Notes: generated by a model from the sequence alone, not told the origin. A stretch of DNA of 47,050 bases from Thioalkalivibrio nitratireducens (GCA_011390385.1 JAABSN010000004.1:1-47050); one strand, 5' to 3'. Shown: positions 6,701 through 16,953, counted from the first letter of the stretch. Numbers and translations are program-made.

Positions 6701-9700
6701 ATGATCCGTCGCAGCCTTCGGTTGACGTTCGCGCTGCTGGCGCCGGTATTGTTTCTGTTGGCGCTGGGCCTGCTGACGTTACGGGTATTCCTGCCTCAAT
6801 GGGACGGTCTCGCGGCACTGGTCGAAAACCGGGTCGAGGCGTTGATCGATCGCGAGGTCGAACTGGGTTCACTGCGTGTCGGCTGGTCGGGATGGACACC
6901 GGAGCTGGTTGCCAGCGAGGTGCGGATCGCAGTACCTGACGCAGATCCGCTGATGGCTCGGGAGCTGGGGGTCAGTCTGGCGCCTTTGCGCAGCCTGCGT
7001 GCCGGAGCCCCGATGCTCGGACATGCGCGGCTGGCTGGAATCGACCTTCGTATCGAGCGTGACGATGCGGGGACCTGGGACGTGCATGGATGGCGTTTCG
7101 GCGGAGCGGGCTCGCTGGCAATCGATTGGGCGCGCCATTTTTCCGGCATGGAACAGTTGCAGATCGAGGACGCCGGTGTCGAATGGGTCGACGCGGTCAC
7201 CGGCATCCGGACAGGTCTGCACGTGGCGGAATTGATGCTGCGCTCGGATGGCTCGGGTCTGCGGCTCGTCGGTGATGGCCACTTCGTCCCGGAAGCCGGC
7301 GGGGCCGTGCATGTCGGCATCAAGGTGCCGCCCTCGGGTCCCGATCGCATCGAATTCTTTCTCGATGCGCACGATCTGCAACTGCCTTACTGGAGCGGAC
7401 TCGGGGGACGAATCGGGGGGCGTCTCCTCGGTACTTCGGCGGTGCGGGTCTGGGCGACTCTGGAAAACGGCCGGGTCCGCCACCTCGAAGGCGAGCATGA
7501 CAGCCGCCTGCTCGCGTTCAGGGATGGTGGTTGGCGGGGGCAATCGGTGGGGCACCGGTTCCAGTGGCGGCGGGAATCGGACGAGGTCGTCTCGCAATGG
7601 GTCGCAACGACTCCCGGAGCCGGCGATGCGCGTCTGGAGTATCGACTACCCGGGCATCGCGATGACCTGGACCGGGTTGTCGTCGGTGCGACCAACGTCG
7701 ATCTGCAACTGTATGCGCGCTCTCTGGCGGGGCTGGAACTTCCCGGGATCCCGGATCTCGAACCTTTGAAAGCTGCCGATCCCTCCGGCCGCCTGGATCG
7801 GCTCTATCTCGAATTGGTGCGACCCGAAGCCGACTGGCGCGTGGATGTGGCCGACGCTGAGGTCCGCGGCCTCAGGGTTCGCCCGGTGGGTCGTGTTCCG
7901 GGTGTCGTGGGCCTGGACGCCATTCTGCACTGGACCGACGATCGGGGTGAAATGGTACTGGAGGGCCGGGACCTGGTCTTGGAAATGCCGGTCGTGTTTT
8001 CTCATGAGCTGTGGCTCAATCGTTTGCGGGCGCGTCTGGAATTGCAACGAGACGGATCGGACTGGAGCCTGACGGCGCAGGATCTGTTGGTGGAAAACGA
8101 GGACGCGGCTGTGGAAGGACGGGGGCGGATCGTCATCGGCGCCGCCCCCCATCTCGACCTCGCATTGCGTTTTCTGCGCGCGAAGGGAAGTCAGGTGGCG
8201 CATTATCTGCCGGTGCACAGACTCCCTGCGAGGACCTACCGTTGGCTGGTCGAAAGCATCCGTGATGGCAAGGTGACCGACGGGGGCATGGTATTTCATG
8301 GCAATCCGTTCGAATTTCCCTTTGCCGAGAACCAGGGTGTGTTCGATGTTTGGGCGGTCGTCGAGGACGGTCTGCTCGATTATCAGCGGGGCTGGCCCGA
8401 GGCGACCGGTCTCTCCGGGACTCTGCTTTTTCATAACGCCGCGTTTCGCCTCGAGCAGGGTGCCGGGCGTATTCTGGATTCCACGGTCAGCGATACGACG
8501 GTCATGGTCGGCAACATGTTGAAGGAGCCCGAGCTGGAGATTCGGGGACAGGCGCAGGGCCCCGTTCAGGATCTCCCGGCGTACCTGTTTCAGGCCGGTA
8601 TCACCGGGGGTTTCGATCCCTATCTGGCTGGAGTGCAACCCACGGGACGCAGTACGCTGGATCTGAATCTGTCGATTCCGTTGCATGGCAAGGGGCCCTC
8701 GGCGACGCGCGCAGGAGGCCGATTGCGGCTCGATGGTGCGGCGCTGGCATTGCCCGACGGTGGGCTCGAAATCGCGCGAATCGAAGGCTCGGTGGATTTC
8801 GACCCCGACTCGGGTGTTCGAGGACAGGGCATTCGTTCAGCCATCCATGGCGAGCCCGTGGTGCTGGATGTTCGCCGGGATGCAGCCGGAGCCTCGACCT
8901 TCATCCATGCTCGTGGCCGCCAGCCGATGGAGCCGTGGATTGGCCCTCAACGAGTGGTTCAGGGAACGGCTTACTGGAATGCCGAGATCAAAGTCGAAAC
9001 GGATGGCGATTCATGGCTGGAGTTGTCCTCGGATCTCGAGGGGGTCCAGCTGGACCTGCCGGCACCACTGGCCAAGACTCGGGGGACCCGGCGTCCGTTG
9101 CGGATCTCCTGGCCGTTGCGGCAACGAAACGAAGTCCTGGCGCGGGTACGGTTCGACCAGGTGCTGGAAGCCGATCTGCGTGTTCTTCCACGAGGCGCAC
9201 GGCAGCCGGGGGAGATCCGGGCGGTTGCCGTCAATCTCGGACAGCCGCCTCCGGGAATGCCGTTGGTACCCGATCGGGGCATAGACCTACAGGCCCGATT
9301 GGAACAGGTCGACGTCGATGCCTGGCTCGATGTGCTGCCGGACCTGTCCATGGACCGGGTTCCGGTGGAGACTGGGGCCGGTTTGAGCCTGGTACGCGCT
9401 GATATCGATGTCCAGCAAGGTCTGCGCTGGGGAGGACAGTATCTACCGGGCGTGCGCCTCCGCCTCGAACCCCGATCTGATGGGCGGTGGCTGCACCTGT
9501 CCTCCGACTGGATCCGGGGCGAGGCACTGCACCGAGGTTCCAGGACCCCGGGCCTGCCCGAAGCCGGCCCAGGCCATTGGCAAGTCGACCTGGAGCGTCT
9601 CGACCTCGCGTCATGGAACGCATCGACGGGATCGCCGGCATCGGATCGGATGCCCGCCGCATGGACCGATCCGCGCGTCTGGCCCGGGCTGCATCTGCGC

Positions 9701-10516
9701 GTGTCGGACCTGCGCATTGGCAGCCTGCGGCTTGTCGATACGGAGCTGGCGCTGGAACCGGTGGAGGGTGGCCTGGAATTGCGGCAGTTGCGACTGAGCT
9801 CCCCCAAACAGGGCCTCGATCTGGTTGGCAGTGGTCGTTGGACGCTATCTCCGGACGGAGGGTCGGTGTCGCATTTCTCGGCAGAGGCAGCGGGAGGCGA
9901 TTGGGGAGCGGGTCTTGGATCGATGGGTATTTCGCCGGCGATGGAACAAGGCACCGGAGATGCCCGGCTGCGGCTTTCCTGGCCCGGTGCGTTGTTTGCG
10001 CCGGATGTTGCCCGAATGCATGGTAGCGTCGAGCTGTCCATTGCCGATGGCCGCCTTCTCGACGTGGAGCCGGGGGCTGGACGGCTGCTGGGTCTGGTGA
10101 GTCTGGACGTGATTCCACGGCGGCTGCGTCTGGACTTTCGGGACGTCTATACTCGAGGGCTGGTTTTTGACCAGATTGCAGGGCAGGCGGTGATCGATGG
10201 CGGCGATCTTCTGGTGCCGGAGCTGCGGATCAGCAGCCCGTCGGCCGTGGTGCGGGTCAGCGGCCGCACCGGTCTGGTTGCCCGCGACTTCGATCAACAC
10301 GTCGTCGTCGTACCGCGGTTGCGTTCGACCCTGCCCATTGTGGGCGCGCTGATTGGTGGGCCGGTAACCGGAGCGGTCGTGCTGTTGGTGGAACGTGCTC
10401 TGGGTCTCGGCGATCAGATAGAGGAAGCGGCGCGTGTTGAATATTTTGTCTCGGGTTCATGGTCCGATCCGGAAATACGGGCACGTGTGAATGGCGAACA
10501 GGGAATTGCAGACTGA
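6701..10516 (+). CDS. yhdP: YhdP family AsmA-like protein
   Basis: A 1271-residue protein with a single N-terminal membrane anchor (about residues 8-28), followed by a very long beta-rich periplasmic region of the DUF3971/AsmA-2 type. The C-terminus (GRTGLVARDFDQHVVVVPRL, then a short hydrophobic stretch and the RVEYFVSGSWSDPEI signature) is characteristic. YhdP, TamB and YdbH are thought to form hydrophobic bridges that carry phospholipids from inner to outer membrane. Length is normal for the family (E. coli YhdP is 1266). It lies between rng and the nitrilase gene, a conserved order. Start ATG 6701 places the anchor at the N-terminus. No frameshift is seen. Confidence 0.95.
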   Translation: MIRRSLRLTFALLAPVLFLLALGLLTLRVFLPQWDGLAALVENRVEALIDREVELGSLRVGWSGWTPELVASEVRIAVPDADPLMARELGVSLAPLRSLRAGAPMLGHARLAGIDLRIERDDAGTWDVHGWRFGGAGSLAIDWARHFSGMEQLQIEDAGVEWVDAVTGIRTGLHVAELMLRSDGSGLRLVGDGHFVPEAGGAVHVGIKVPPSGPDRIEFFLDAHDLQLPYWSGLGGRIGGRLLGTSAVRVWATLENGRVRHLEGEHDSRLLAFRDGGWRGQSVGHRFQWRRESDEVVSQWVATTPGAGDARLEYRLPGHRDDLDRVVVGATNVDLQLYARSLAGLELPGIPDLEPLKAADPSGRLDRLYLELVRPEADWRVDVADAEVRGLRVRPVGRVPGVVGLDAILHWTDDRGEMVLEGRDLVLEMPVVFSHELWLNRLRARLELQRDGSDWSLTAQDLLVENEDAAVEGRGRIVIGAAPHLDLALRFLRAKGSQVAHYLPVHRLPARTYRWLVESIRDGKVTDGGMVFHGNPFEFPFAENQGVFDVWAVVEDGLLDYQRGWPEATGLSGTLLFHNAAFRLEQGAGRILDSTVSDTTVMVGNMLKEPELEIRGQAQGPVQDLPAYLFQAGITGGFDPYLAGVQPTGRSTLDLNLSIPLHGKGPSATRAGGRLRLDGAALALPDGGLEIARIEGSVDFDPDSGVRGQGIRSAIHGEPVVLDVRRDAAGASTFIHARGRQPMEPWIGPQRVVQGTAYWNAEIKVETDGDSWLELSSDLEGVQLDLPAPLAKTRGTRRPLRISWPLRQRNEVLARVRFDQVLEADLRVLPRGARQPGEIRAVAVNLGQPPPGMPLVPDRGIDLQARLEQVDVDAWLDVLPDLSMDRVPVETGAGLSLVRADIDVQQGLRWGGQYLPGVRLRLEPRSDGRWLHLSSDWIRGEALHRGSRTPGLPEAGPGHWQVDLERLDLASWNASTGSPASDRMPAAWTDPRVWPGLHLRVSDLRIGSLRLVDTELALEPVEGGLELRQLRLSSPKQGLDLVGSGRWTLSPDGGSVSHFSAEAAGGDWGAGLGSMGISPAMEQGTGDARLRLSWPGALFAPDVARMHGSVELSIADGRLLDVEPGAGRLLGLVSLDVIPRRLRLDFRDVYTRGLVFDQIAGQAVIDGGDLLVPELRISSPSAVVRVSGRTGLVARDFDQHVVVVPRLRSTLPIVGALIGGPVTGAVVLLVERALGLGDQIEEAARVEYFVSGSWSDPEIRARVNGEQGIAD

Positions 10517-10535
10517 TGATGGGACGGTGTGAGTC

Positions 10536-11378
10536 ATGACAAATATTGCCGCGATCCAGATGGCATCGGGGCCTCAGCCCCAGACCAACCTGCTGGAGGC
10601 CAAGAGGCTGCTCAAGGATGCGGCTGGCAAAGGCGCGCAAATGGTTGTGCTGCCGGAAAACTTTGCGATGATGGGAATGCAGGACGATGACCTGCTGAAG
10701 ATCGCTGAGGAACCCGATGCCGGTCCGTTGCAGGCCTTTCTCGCGGAACAGGCCAGGCGCCTGGGGATCTGGCTGGTCGGTGGGACCGTCCCGCTGCGCA
10801 GCGGGCATGGCGAACGTGTCCGTGCCGCCTGCCTGGTCTACGACGACCAGGGTCAGCGCGTGGCGCGCTACGACAAGATGCACCTTTTCGATGTCCGGAT
10901 TCCCGACGGGGACGAGCACTACACCGAATCGCGGATCTACGCGTCCGGAGACCATATCGTTACGCTGGATACGCCTTTTGGGCGGATGGGTCTGGCGGTC
11001 TGCTACGATCTGCGTTTTCCGGAGCTTTTTCGCGGCCTTCTGGACCAGGGCGCCGAATTCGTCGTGATGCCGGCGGCTTTCACCGCGCAGACGGGCCAGG
11101 CACACTGGGATGTTCTACTACGCGCCCGGGCGATCGAAAACCAATTCTTCATGCTGGCCGCGGCCCAGGGCGGGTTTCACGTCAACGGTCGGGAAACCTA
11201 CGGGCACAGCGCGCTGGTGGACCCCTGGGGTCGTGTTGTCGCGCAGCTGGGGCGCAACCCCGGGGTTCTGGTCGCCGATCTGAATTGTGACTGCGTGGGC
11301 CGCATCCGGACACTGTTTCCAGCAGTTCACCACCGGCGTCTGTCCTGCGAAGTCCGGGTTCCGGACACCGGGGCCTGA
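10536..11378 (+). CDS. Nitrilase-superfamily C-N hydrolase (Nit/omega-amidase-like)
   Basis: A 280-residue carbon-nitrogen hydrolase. The catalytic triad is readable: Glu41 (VVLPENFA), Lys114 (RYDKMHLFDV) and Cys156 (GLAVCYDLRFPE). Pairing with rng, yhdP, tldD and pmbA is the conserved position of the Nit-type enzyme in gammaproteobacteria. Nit1-like enzymes in other organisms hydrolyse deaminated glutathione, a metabolite-repair reaction, and that is the most likely activity here; other omega-amidase substrates are possible. It begins 20 bases after yhdP, so co-transcription is likely. Confidence 0.93.
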   Translation: MTNIAAIQMASGPQPQTNLLEAKRLLKDAAGKGAQMVVLPENFAMMGMQDDDLLKIAEEPDAGPLQAFLAEQARRLGIWLVGGTVPLRSGHGERVRAACLVYDDQGQRVARYDKMHLFDVRIPDGDEHYTESRIYASGDHIVTLDTPFGRMGLAVCYDLRFPELFRGLLDQGAEFVVMPAAFTAQTGQAHWDVLLRARAIENQFFMLAAAQGGFHVNGRETYGHSALVDPWGRVVAQLGRNPGVLVADLNCDCVGRIRTLFPAVHHRRLSCEVRVPDTGA

Positions 11379-11434
11379 GCTGATCCGGACCGTTCAAAGC
11401 CGCCATGCACGAAGGTAATCCAACAGGAATCAAC

Positions 11435-12880
11435 ATGATCGACAGCCTTGTTCGCGAAACTCTGCTCGACCCCGGTAACGTGACCGAGGACGCATTGGCG
11501 TCCGTGCTCGGTACGGCTTTCGGGCCCGGTACCGACGGTGGCGACTGCTACTTCCAGTTCATTTGCCAGGAGGGTTGGTCGCTCGAGGATGGGCTGGTCA
11601 AGAGTGCGAGCTTCAATATCGAACGGGGCGTCGGTATCCGGGTGATCTCGGGAGAGCAGACGGGATTCGCCTACTCCGACGAAATCACCCTTCCGGCGAT
11701 GCTCGAGGCCGGCCGTACAGCGCGCAGCATCGCCAGCGCGGGTCAAACCGGGTCGGTGGCCGTGCGTTCCGGCGTTGCCCGGGAAACCGGGCTGTATCTG
11801 CCGGATGATCCGCTGGGGTCGCTGGACGAGGCGCGCAAGATCGATCTCCTCAAACATGTCGATGCCGAGGCTCGTGCCGCTGACCCTCGGGTCACCCAGG
11901 TCATGTGCTCGCTGGCCGGGGTGCGCGAGGTGGTACTGGTGCTGAATGCCGACGGCGAACTGGTCACGGATGTCCGGCCGCTGGTGCGGCTGAACGTGCA
12001 GGTACTCGTGGAGCACAACGGGCGCCGTGAATCCGGTTCCGCTGGCGGTGGTGGCCGTTCCGGCTATTCCCATTTCACTGAAGGCGACCGCGCCGGTGCC
12101 TATGCCCGCGAAGCGGTGCGCCAGGCGTTGGTCAATCTCGAGGCAGTGGACGCCCCGGCTGGTACGATGAAGGTGGTTCTCGGCCCGGGTTGGCCTGGCG
12201 TTCTGCTCCATGAGGCCATCGGGCATGGTCTGGAGGGTGACTTCAATCGCAAGGGTACCTCCGCCTTCGCCGGACGGGTCGGAGAGCGGGTTGCGGCACC
12301 CGGTATCACCATCGTCGATGACGGTACCCTTCCGGGCCGACGTGGTTCCCTGAATGTCGATGACGAGGGCACGCTGACCCAGCAGACGGTGTTGATCGAG
12401 GACGGTTACCTCCGAGGCTACATGCAGGATCGCCTGAATGGCAGGTTGAGCGGTGCCCGGTCCACGGGTAATGGCCGGCGCGAGTCCTACGCACACCTGC
12501 CGATGCCGCGCATGACGAATACCTACATGCTTGCCGGCAGTCATGACCCGGCCGAGATCATCGCTTCGGTTGACCGCGGACTGTACGCGGTCAACTTTGG
12601 CGGTGGGCAGGTGGATATCACGTCCGGGAAGTTCGTCTTCTCGGCTTCGGAAGCCTATCTGATAGAAAACGGTCGGGTCACCCAACCGGTCAAGGGGGCA
12701 ACCCTGATCGGAAACGGCCCGGATGTCTTGACCCGCGTGTCCATGGTCGGCAACGATCTGGAACTCGACACCGGTGTCGGCACCTGTGGCAAGGAAGGGC
12801 AGGGGGTGCCGGTGGGGGTCGGGCAACCGACACTGCGCATCGACGCGATGACGGTTGGCGGCACACAACAGGCCGCATGA
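11435..12880 (+). CDS. tldD: TldD metalloprotease subunit
   Basis: A 481-residue TldD. The zinc-binding HEAIGH motif is at residues 259-264 ([14 protein letters not shown]), and the C-terminal glycine-rich strand is intact. TldD pairs with TldE/PmbA to form a heterodimeric protease that trims unfolded peptides; in E. coli it processes microcin B17 and degrades CcdA. I chose ATG 11435, ten codons into the open frame, because CAGGAA lies just before it and the sequence [11 protein letters not shown] then matches the usual N-terminus. Its partner pmbA follows 560 bases downstream. Confidence 0.96.
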   Translation: MIDSLVRETLLDPGNVTEDALASVLGTAFGPGTDGGDCYFQFICQEGWSLEDGLVKSASFNIERGVGIRVISGEQTGFAYSDEITLPAMLEAGRTARSIASAGQTGSVAVRSGVARETGLYLPDDPLGSLDEARKIDLLKHVDAEARAADPRVTQVMCSLAGVREVVLVLNADGELVTDVRPLVRLNVQVLVEHNGRRESGSAGGGGRSGYSHFTEGDRAGAYAREAVRQALVNLEAVDAPAGTMKVVLGPGWPGVLLHEAIGHGLEGDFNRKGTSAFAGRVGERVAAPGITIVDDGTLPGRRGSLNVDDEGTLTQQTVLIEDGYLRGYMQDRLNGRLSGARSTGNGRRESYAHLPMPRMTNTYMLAGSHDPAEIIASVDRGLYAVNFGGGQVDITSGKFVFSASEAYLIENGRVTQPVKGATLIGNGPDVLTRVSMVGNDLELDTGVGTCGKEGQGVPVGVGQPTLRIDAMTVGGTQQAA

Positions 12881-13091
12881 CGATCCTGGCAATGCGTAAC
12901 ACCCCGAAGGAGGAACACCGCCGCGGAAGAATACGGCAGCACACGGAAAAGGATTTGGTCACGCCTTCCACTTCCGTGATTTCGGAGTTCTACCGTGGCC
13001 ATATTCGCACTCCAGCATGTTGTGTCGCGCCGCGTGCTGCGGCGGGGGTTGAGCCATGCCGGTCAATGAATATCAGCACGCAGGAGTCACC

Positions 13092-13355
13092 ATGACGCAC
13101 CTAGCACTCCTCGAGGAAGAGCAGTCGCTGCCAGAAGGCCACGGGGCCGACCACATCGTGCAGTGGCATGTATTTCGCTCGCGCGCGCAGGCAGAGCGGT
13201 TCGCAGATGGCGTTCATCTGAGTGCCGGACAGAAACTCGTTGGCGGATTCACCAGGGACAGTCTCGGGGTTCTCTACTGGGTTGGCGTCCATGTCGAGGA
13301 TCTCGAGCAGTGGGGCAACCGCGGCGCCGTGAACAAACACGGTGCAAGTCCCTGA
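13092..13355 (+). CDS. Small protein of unknown function between tldD and pmbA
   Basis: An 87-residue protein with a good ribosome site (caggagtcacc) before ATG 13092. The sequence is mixed alpha/beta with no signal peptide or membrane segment: ADHIVQWHVFRSRAQAERFADGVH, then GGFTRDSLGVLYWVGVHVEDL. The pattern could be a small ferredoxin-like or dimeric alpha/beta domain, but I cannot name a family. In many gammaproteobacteria yjgA lies between tldD and pmbA; this protein does not resemble YjgA. The 211 bases before it (12881-13091) hold no gene I can support. Confidence 0.6.
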   Translation: MTHLALLEEEQSLPEGHGADHIVQWHVFRSRAQAERFADGVHLSAGQKLVGGFTRDSLGVLYWVGVHVEDLEQWGNRGAVNKHGASP

Positions 13356-13439
13356 TCCGACCGGCCGCAGCATAATACTCCAAGCCATGGCCGGATCGCC
13401 CCGAAATGCGGGCGCTGGTCCGTTTACGCCCAGGAAACA

Positions 13440-14807
13440 ATGAAAAGCATGGATCAATCAATGGAAGTACAGGCACTGTCGCATACGCCCGAATCCCTGG
13501 AAGACCGGGTGCGCATGGTCCTTGATCATGCCCGCGCCTGCGGTGCCTCCGCGGCACAGGCGATCGTCAGCCACAACGTGGGACTCAATGTGACCGTCCG
13601 CAAGGGCGAGGTCGATACACTGGAATACGAACGCGATCAGCAGATGGCGCTCGTGGCCCACTTCGAGCAATCCAAGGGGTCGGCTTCCACCACCGACTTC
13701 AGCGCCGCCGCGCTCCGTCAGACCGCCGAAGCAGCATGCCGCATCGCACGGTACACCGAGCCGGATCCTTATGGTGGCCTGCCGGACCCGGAGGAGCAGG
13801 CGCGCGAGTGGAGCGAACTCGAGCTGGACCATCCCTGGGACTGCCCGTCCGGCACAGCGATCGAACTGGCGCGACGGATCGAGGCGGCCGGGTTTGCGGT
13901 GGATCCGCGCATCGAGAATTCGGAAGGGGCCAGCGTCAGTACCCGGCGCGGCATGTCCTTTCTCGGGGATAGCCAGGGCTTCATGGGCGGTTACCGGAGC
14001 ACGCGCCACTCATTATCCTGCGCGCTCGTGGCACGTGATGCCGCGGGCATGCAGCGCGACTATGCGTACACGGTATCGCGCAACCCTTCGGAGATGAGCG
14101 ACCCTGAGGCGGTGGGCAGGGAAGCGGCGGAGCGAACCCTGCAACGTCTGGGGTCGCGCAGGATCGGTACCCGCCAGTGCCCAGTCCTTTTCGTCCCCGA
14201 GATGGCCCGTGGCCTGATCGGCAGTTTCACCCGTGCCATCAGTGGCAGCGCGCAGTACCGAAAGAACTCGTTCCTGCTGGACGCTGTGGGACGGGAGATC
14301 TTTCCAGCCTGGATGCAGATCGCCGAGCACCCGCATCTGCCGAAGGCACTCGGCAGTGCCCCGTTCGACGGCGAAGGGGTACGGACGCGGGATCGGGAAC
14401 TGATCAGCGATGGCGTTCTCCAGAGCTATATCCTCGACAGCTATTCCGCACGCCGATTGGGGCTGCGGACAACGGGCAATGCCGGGGGCGCGCGCAATGT
14501 GACCGTGCAGCCCCACCCCGGCGACAAGGGTTTCCGGGAGTTGCTCGCGGATATGGGTACGGGGCTTCTGGTGACCGAACTGATCGGGCAGGGCGTGAAC
14601 CCGGTCACCGGCGACTACTCGCGTGGCGCGGCGGGTTTCTGGGTCGAGAACGGCGAACTCGTGCATCCGGTCGAGGAGATCACGATTGCCGGGAATCTGA
14701 CGGACATGTTCCGAAGGATCGTGGCGGTGGGCAATGACGTCGATATCCGCGGCAATACCCGTTCCGGGTCGATCCTGGTCGAGTCGATGACCGTCGCTGG
14801 CGAGTGA
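13440..14807 (+). CDS. pmbA: PmbA/TldE metalloprotease subunit
   Basis: A 455-residue PmbA (TldE), the partner of TldD in the heterodimeric peptidase. Recognisable parts are the N-terminal lobe with VRKGEVDTLEYERDQQM, the EGASVSTRRGMSFLGDSQGF strand region and the C-terminal GYFWV-type end (SRGAAGFWVENGELVHPVEEITIAGNL). TldE lacks the zinc motif, as expected. The start ATG 13440 has CAGGAAAC upstream; an ATG at 13449 is also possible. It ends 6 bases from the convergent reductase gene, with no evident terminator between. Confidence 0.95.
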   Translation: MKSMDQSMEVQALSHTPESLEDRVRMVLDHARACGASAAQAIVSHNVGLNVTVRKGEVDTLEYERDQQMALVAHFEQSKGSASTTDFSAAALRQTAEAACRIARYTEPDPYGGLPDPEEQAREWSELELDHPWDCPSGTAIELARRIEAAGFAVDPRIENSEGASVSTRRGMSFLGDSQGFMGGYRSTRHSLSCALVARDAAGMQRDYAYTVSRNPSEMSDPEAVGREAAERTLQRLGSRRIGTRQCPVLFVPEMARGLIGSFTRAISGSAQYRKNSFLLDAVGREIFPAWMQIAEHPHLPKALGSAPFDGEGVRTRDRELISDGVLQSYILDSYSARRLGLRTTGNAGGARNVTVQPHPGDKGFRELLADMGTGLLVTELIGQGVNPVTGDYSRGAAGFWVENGELVHPVEEITIAGNLTDMFRRIVAVGNDVDIRGNTRSGSILVESMTVAGE

Positions 14808-14813
14808 AGTCCG

Positions 14814-16214
14814 TCAGCGGAAAATGATGTCCTCAAGATGCCATTTCGAGGCCAGGGTCTCGGTGGCGTTCAGGACCTCTTCGGCGCGGGCGGGGTGATT
14901 CCATGTGCCCCGGGCGAGCCAGGCCAGCGCGGTCTCGCGATCCGGTGCCAGCGAAAGCAGATGAATCAGTTCTCCGGCGTCACCGCCGATGACCTCGCCG
15001 CCGAGGAGCGCGCCGCTGTCCATGTCCCCGATCAGGCGCACGAATCCCTCCGGCTCGTCCTGGCCCAAGGCGCAGGGGGAGGTTTCGAACGCCGCGAATC
15101 CGATCGCCGGCTCGAGTTCCTCGTCCTCGGCGGCGTCCTCGTTCAGGCCCAGACGCGCCATCTCCACGGCGCTGTAGATCACCGTCGGAACGAACCGCCC
15201 ATCCTGCTTGCGCCGGGCGTCTCCGAGGATATTGTCGACTGCGACGGTCGCATCCGACAGCGCGTGGTTGGCGGTCATCCAGTCGCCCGCGACGTCACCG
15301 ATGGCGTAGATGTTGGGTATCGCCGTTTGCAGGGTTTCGCGACGGTGGATGAAGCCACGGGAATCGGTTTCCACCCCGATCTGTTCCAGCCCCAGGTTTT
15401 CGGTATAAGGTCTGCGGCCAGTGCCCAGCAGCACCCAGTCCACATCGATGGCATCTCCGTCGGCTGTAATGATCACCCGGTTGCCTTCCAGCGCTACCGA
15501 TTCGTAGTGCGTGACTCGTCGGGCCTCGATCCCCTGAATTGCCAACTGTTCCTTCAGCGTCGACAGCGCCTGCGGGCTGAACCCCAGCCGTGACAGCGGT
15601 GGTGAACGTGTCAGCCAGGTTACATCCCGGCCCAGCATTCGCAGGATGAATGCGAATTCGGTGGCCACCACGCCGCTACCGATGATCGCCAACCGCCGTC
15701 CCGGAGGCGGAGGCTGATCGAAAAGCGCATCCGTGCTGAGGACGCGCCCCTCGTGAAGTTCAAAGGGGTCGGGAACGATCGGAGTGGCACCGGTGGCGAT
15801 AATGCTGCTCGTTGCCTTGATCGTCTCGACACCATCCGGACCCTCGATTTCGATGGCATCGGGTGCGACGAACCGGGCGTGGCCCTGATGGGCCTGGACC
15901 TTGAGATGCTTCAGGTAGCTGCGATAGCTGTCGCGCACCGTGTCGACGACCCTGCGCTGGTGTTCCCACGCCTGGCTCAGGTCGCCGGATAGCGTTCCGG
16001 TAATGCCGCGGCTATTGAAATGCCGTTGGGCGGCAAGAAAACGCGCTGAGTGATACCAATCCTTCTTCGGTACACAGCCGCGGTTCAGACAGCAGCCACC
16101 CCATTGGGCGCGCTCGATGATGACGACACGAAGGCCGCGCAGGGCGCCGAGCACGGCGGCCCGGTAACCGCCGGGACCGCTCCCGATCACCGCCAGGTCG
16201 AAGGTCCCGCTCAC
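14814..16214 (-). CDS. FAD-dependent pyridine nucleotide-disulfide oxidoreductase (Lpd/glutathione-reductase type)
   Basis: A 466-residue class I flavin disulfide reductase. The N-terminal FAD motif is GSGPGGYRAA (11-20). The redox-active disulfide is Cys42-Cys47 in GGCCLNRGCVPKK, with an unusual extra Cys41 beside it. The NAD(P) motif is IIGSGVVATEFAF, the second FAD motif is IYAIGDVAG, and the C-terminal catalytic dyad is His440-Glu445 (NHPARAEE). 'GCVPKK' resembles glutathione reductases, while the rest is closer to dihydrolipoyl dehydrogenase-like proteins, so the disulfide substrate is uncertain. It overlaps the DUF3108 gene by four bases as the last gene of a purM-purN operon; no lipoyl-enzyme genes are nearby. 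Confidence 0.9.
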   Translation of the reverse strand: MSGTFDLAVIGSGPGGYRAAVLGALRGLRVVIIERAQWGGCCLNRGCVPKKDWYHSARFLAAQRHFNSRGITGTLSGDLSQAWEHQRRVVDTVRDSYRSYLKHLKVQAHQGHARFVAPDAIEIEGPDGVETIKATSSIIATGATPIVPDPFELHEGRVLSTDALFDQPPPPGRRLAIIGSGVVATEFAFILRMLGRDVTWLTRSPPLSRLGFSPQALSTLKEQLAIQGIEARRVTHYESVALEGNRVIITADGDAIDVDWVLLGTGRRPYTENLGLEQIGVETDSRGFIHRRETLQTAIPNIYAIGDVAGDWMTANHALSDATVAVDNILGDARRKQDGRFVPTVIYSAVEMARLGLNEDAAEDEELEPAIGFAAFETSPCALGQDEPEGFVRLIGDMDSGALLGGEVIGGDAGELIHLLSLAPDRETALAWLARGTWNHPARAEEVLNATETLASKWHLEDIIFR

Positions 16215-16951
16215 GGTCGGCCCGCCTTTTCCTCAGGCCGGGACTGGTGCCATTCCACGTGGGTAAGTTCGAGTTGGAGGATGTTGCCGTCGGCCTCGTA
16301 GTCGAGACGGATGGGAAGGTAATTCAATGTGGGCACGAACCAGCCGACCAATTCAACCCCGCTACGGTCATCCGTGCGTACCACGCGCAAAGCGTCCATG
16401 GGTCCGAGTGCAGAATCGACACGTTCGGTGCCGCTCAGCAACAGCGAGTACTCGCGCAGGCGGTCGCGTTCCAGTACCTTCACCGCGAGCGTTTGACCGA
16501 GACTGCCGTTGCGCAACTCCTGCATTGTCAGGTACAGGGACGACAGGAAATCGAGGGTGCCGTGCGGAACCTCCAGATCGAATGCTTTCTGGTTGACATG
16601 TCCCCGCGCACGGTTGGTCGTCCAGTCAAAGCGTGTTTCGACATTGCGTTCCCGACGTGGTGTGATCTGACTGCTGCTGGTCTGGAGCAGGCGCGGATAT
16701 CCGCCATTGGAATTGAAAACAGCCTCTCGGCTGAACTCGAACCGCCCCAGGATCTGCAGGAAACCCGACACATGGGCGTCCATGGCCATGCGGGTATTGT
16801 GGCCCTCATGGCTCAGTATGCTCTTCGCCACCAGTGTGTTTCCGAGGACCTGAGCCTCGTACGTTGCCGTATAGGCGGGGACGGAACCGCCAGCAGCGAT
16901 CGGTACGGCTGCGGCCAGGAGAACGATGGGTATCCAGCTCAGCCAGCGCAT
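16211..16951 (-). CDS. DUF3108 secreted protein
   Basis: A 246-residue protein starting at ATG 16951 (AGAGGA upstream on the minus strand). A signal peptide covers residues 1-23 (RWLSWIPIVLLAAAVPIAAG). The mature part has the DUF3108 pattern: YTATYEAQVLGNTLVAKS at the start and a lipocalin-like beta series ending WFVPTLNYLPIRLDYEADG. It is expected in the periplasm or outer-membrane-associated; biochemical function is unknown. DUF3108 genes commonly follow purN in this lineage. The stop overlaps the flavin reductase start (ATGA) and the gene begins two bases after purN ends. Confidence 0.88.
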   Translation of the reverse strand: MRWLSWIPIVLLAAAVPIAAGGSVPAYTATYEAQVLGNTLVAKSILSHEGHNTRMAMDAHVSGFLQILGRFEFSREAVFNSNGGYPRLLQTSSSQITPRRERNVETRFDWTTNRARGHVNQKAFDLEVPHGTLDFLSSLYLTMQELRNGSLGQTLAVKVLERDRLREYSLLLSGTERVDSALGPMDALRVVRTDDRSGVELVGWFVPTLNYLPIRLDYEADGNILQLELTHVEWHQSRPEEKAGRP

Positions 16952-16953
16952 GT

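Noticed and set aside
11327..12892. 521-codon minus-strand open frame across tldD
   Set aside because: Antisense to an unmistakable tldD; composition is not protein-like.
12877..13095. 72-codon frame bridging the tldD end and the next small gene
   Set aside because: Overlaps tldD at its start, no convincing protein pattern, and the better ribosome site belongs to ATG 13092 in another gene.
14814..16214. Loss of the catalytic His in the flavin disulfide reductase
   Set aside because: On counting, His440 and Glu445 have the normal spacing of five, so the dyad is intact.
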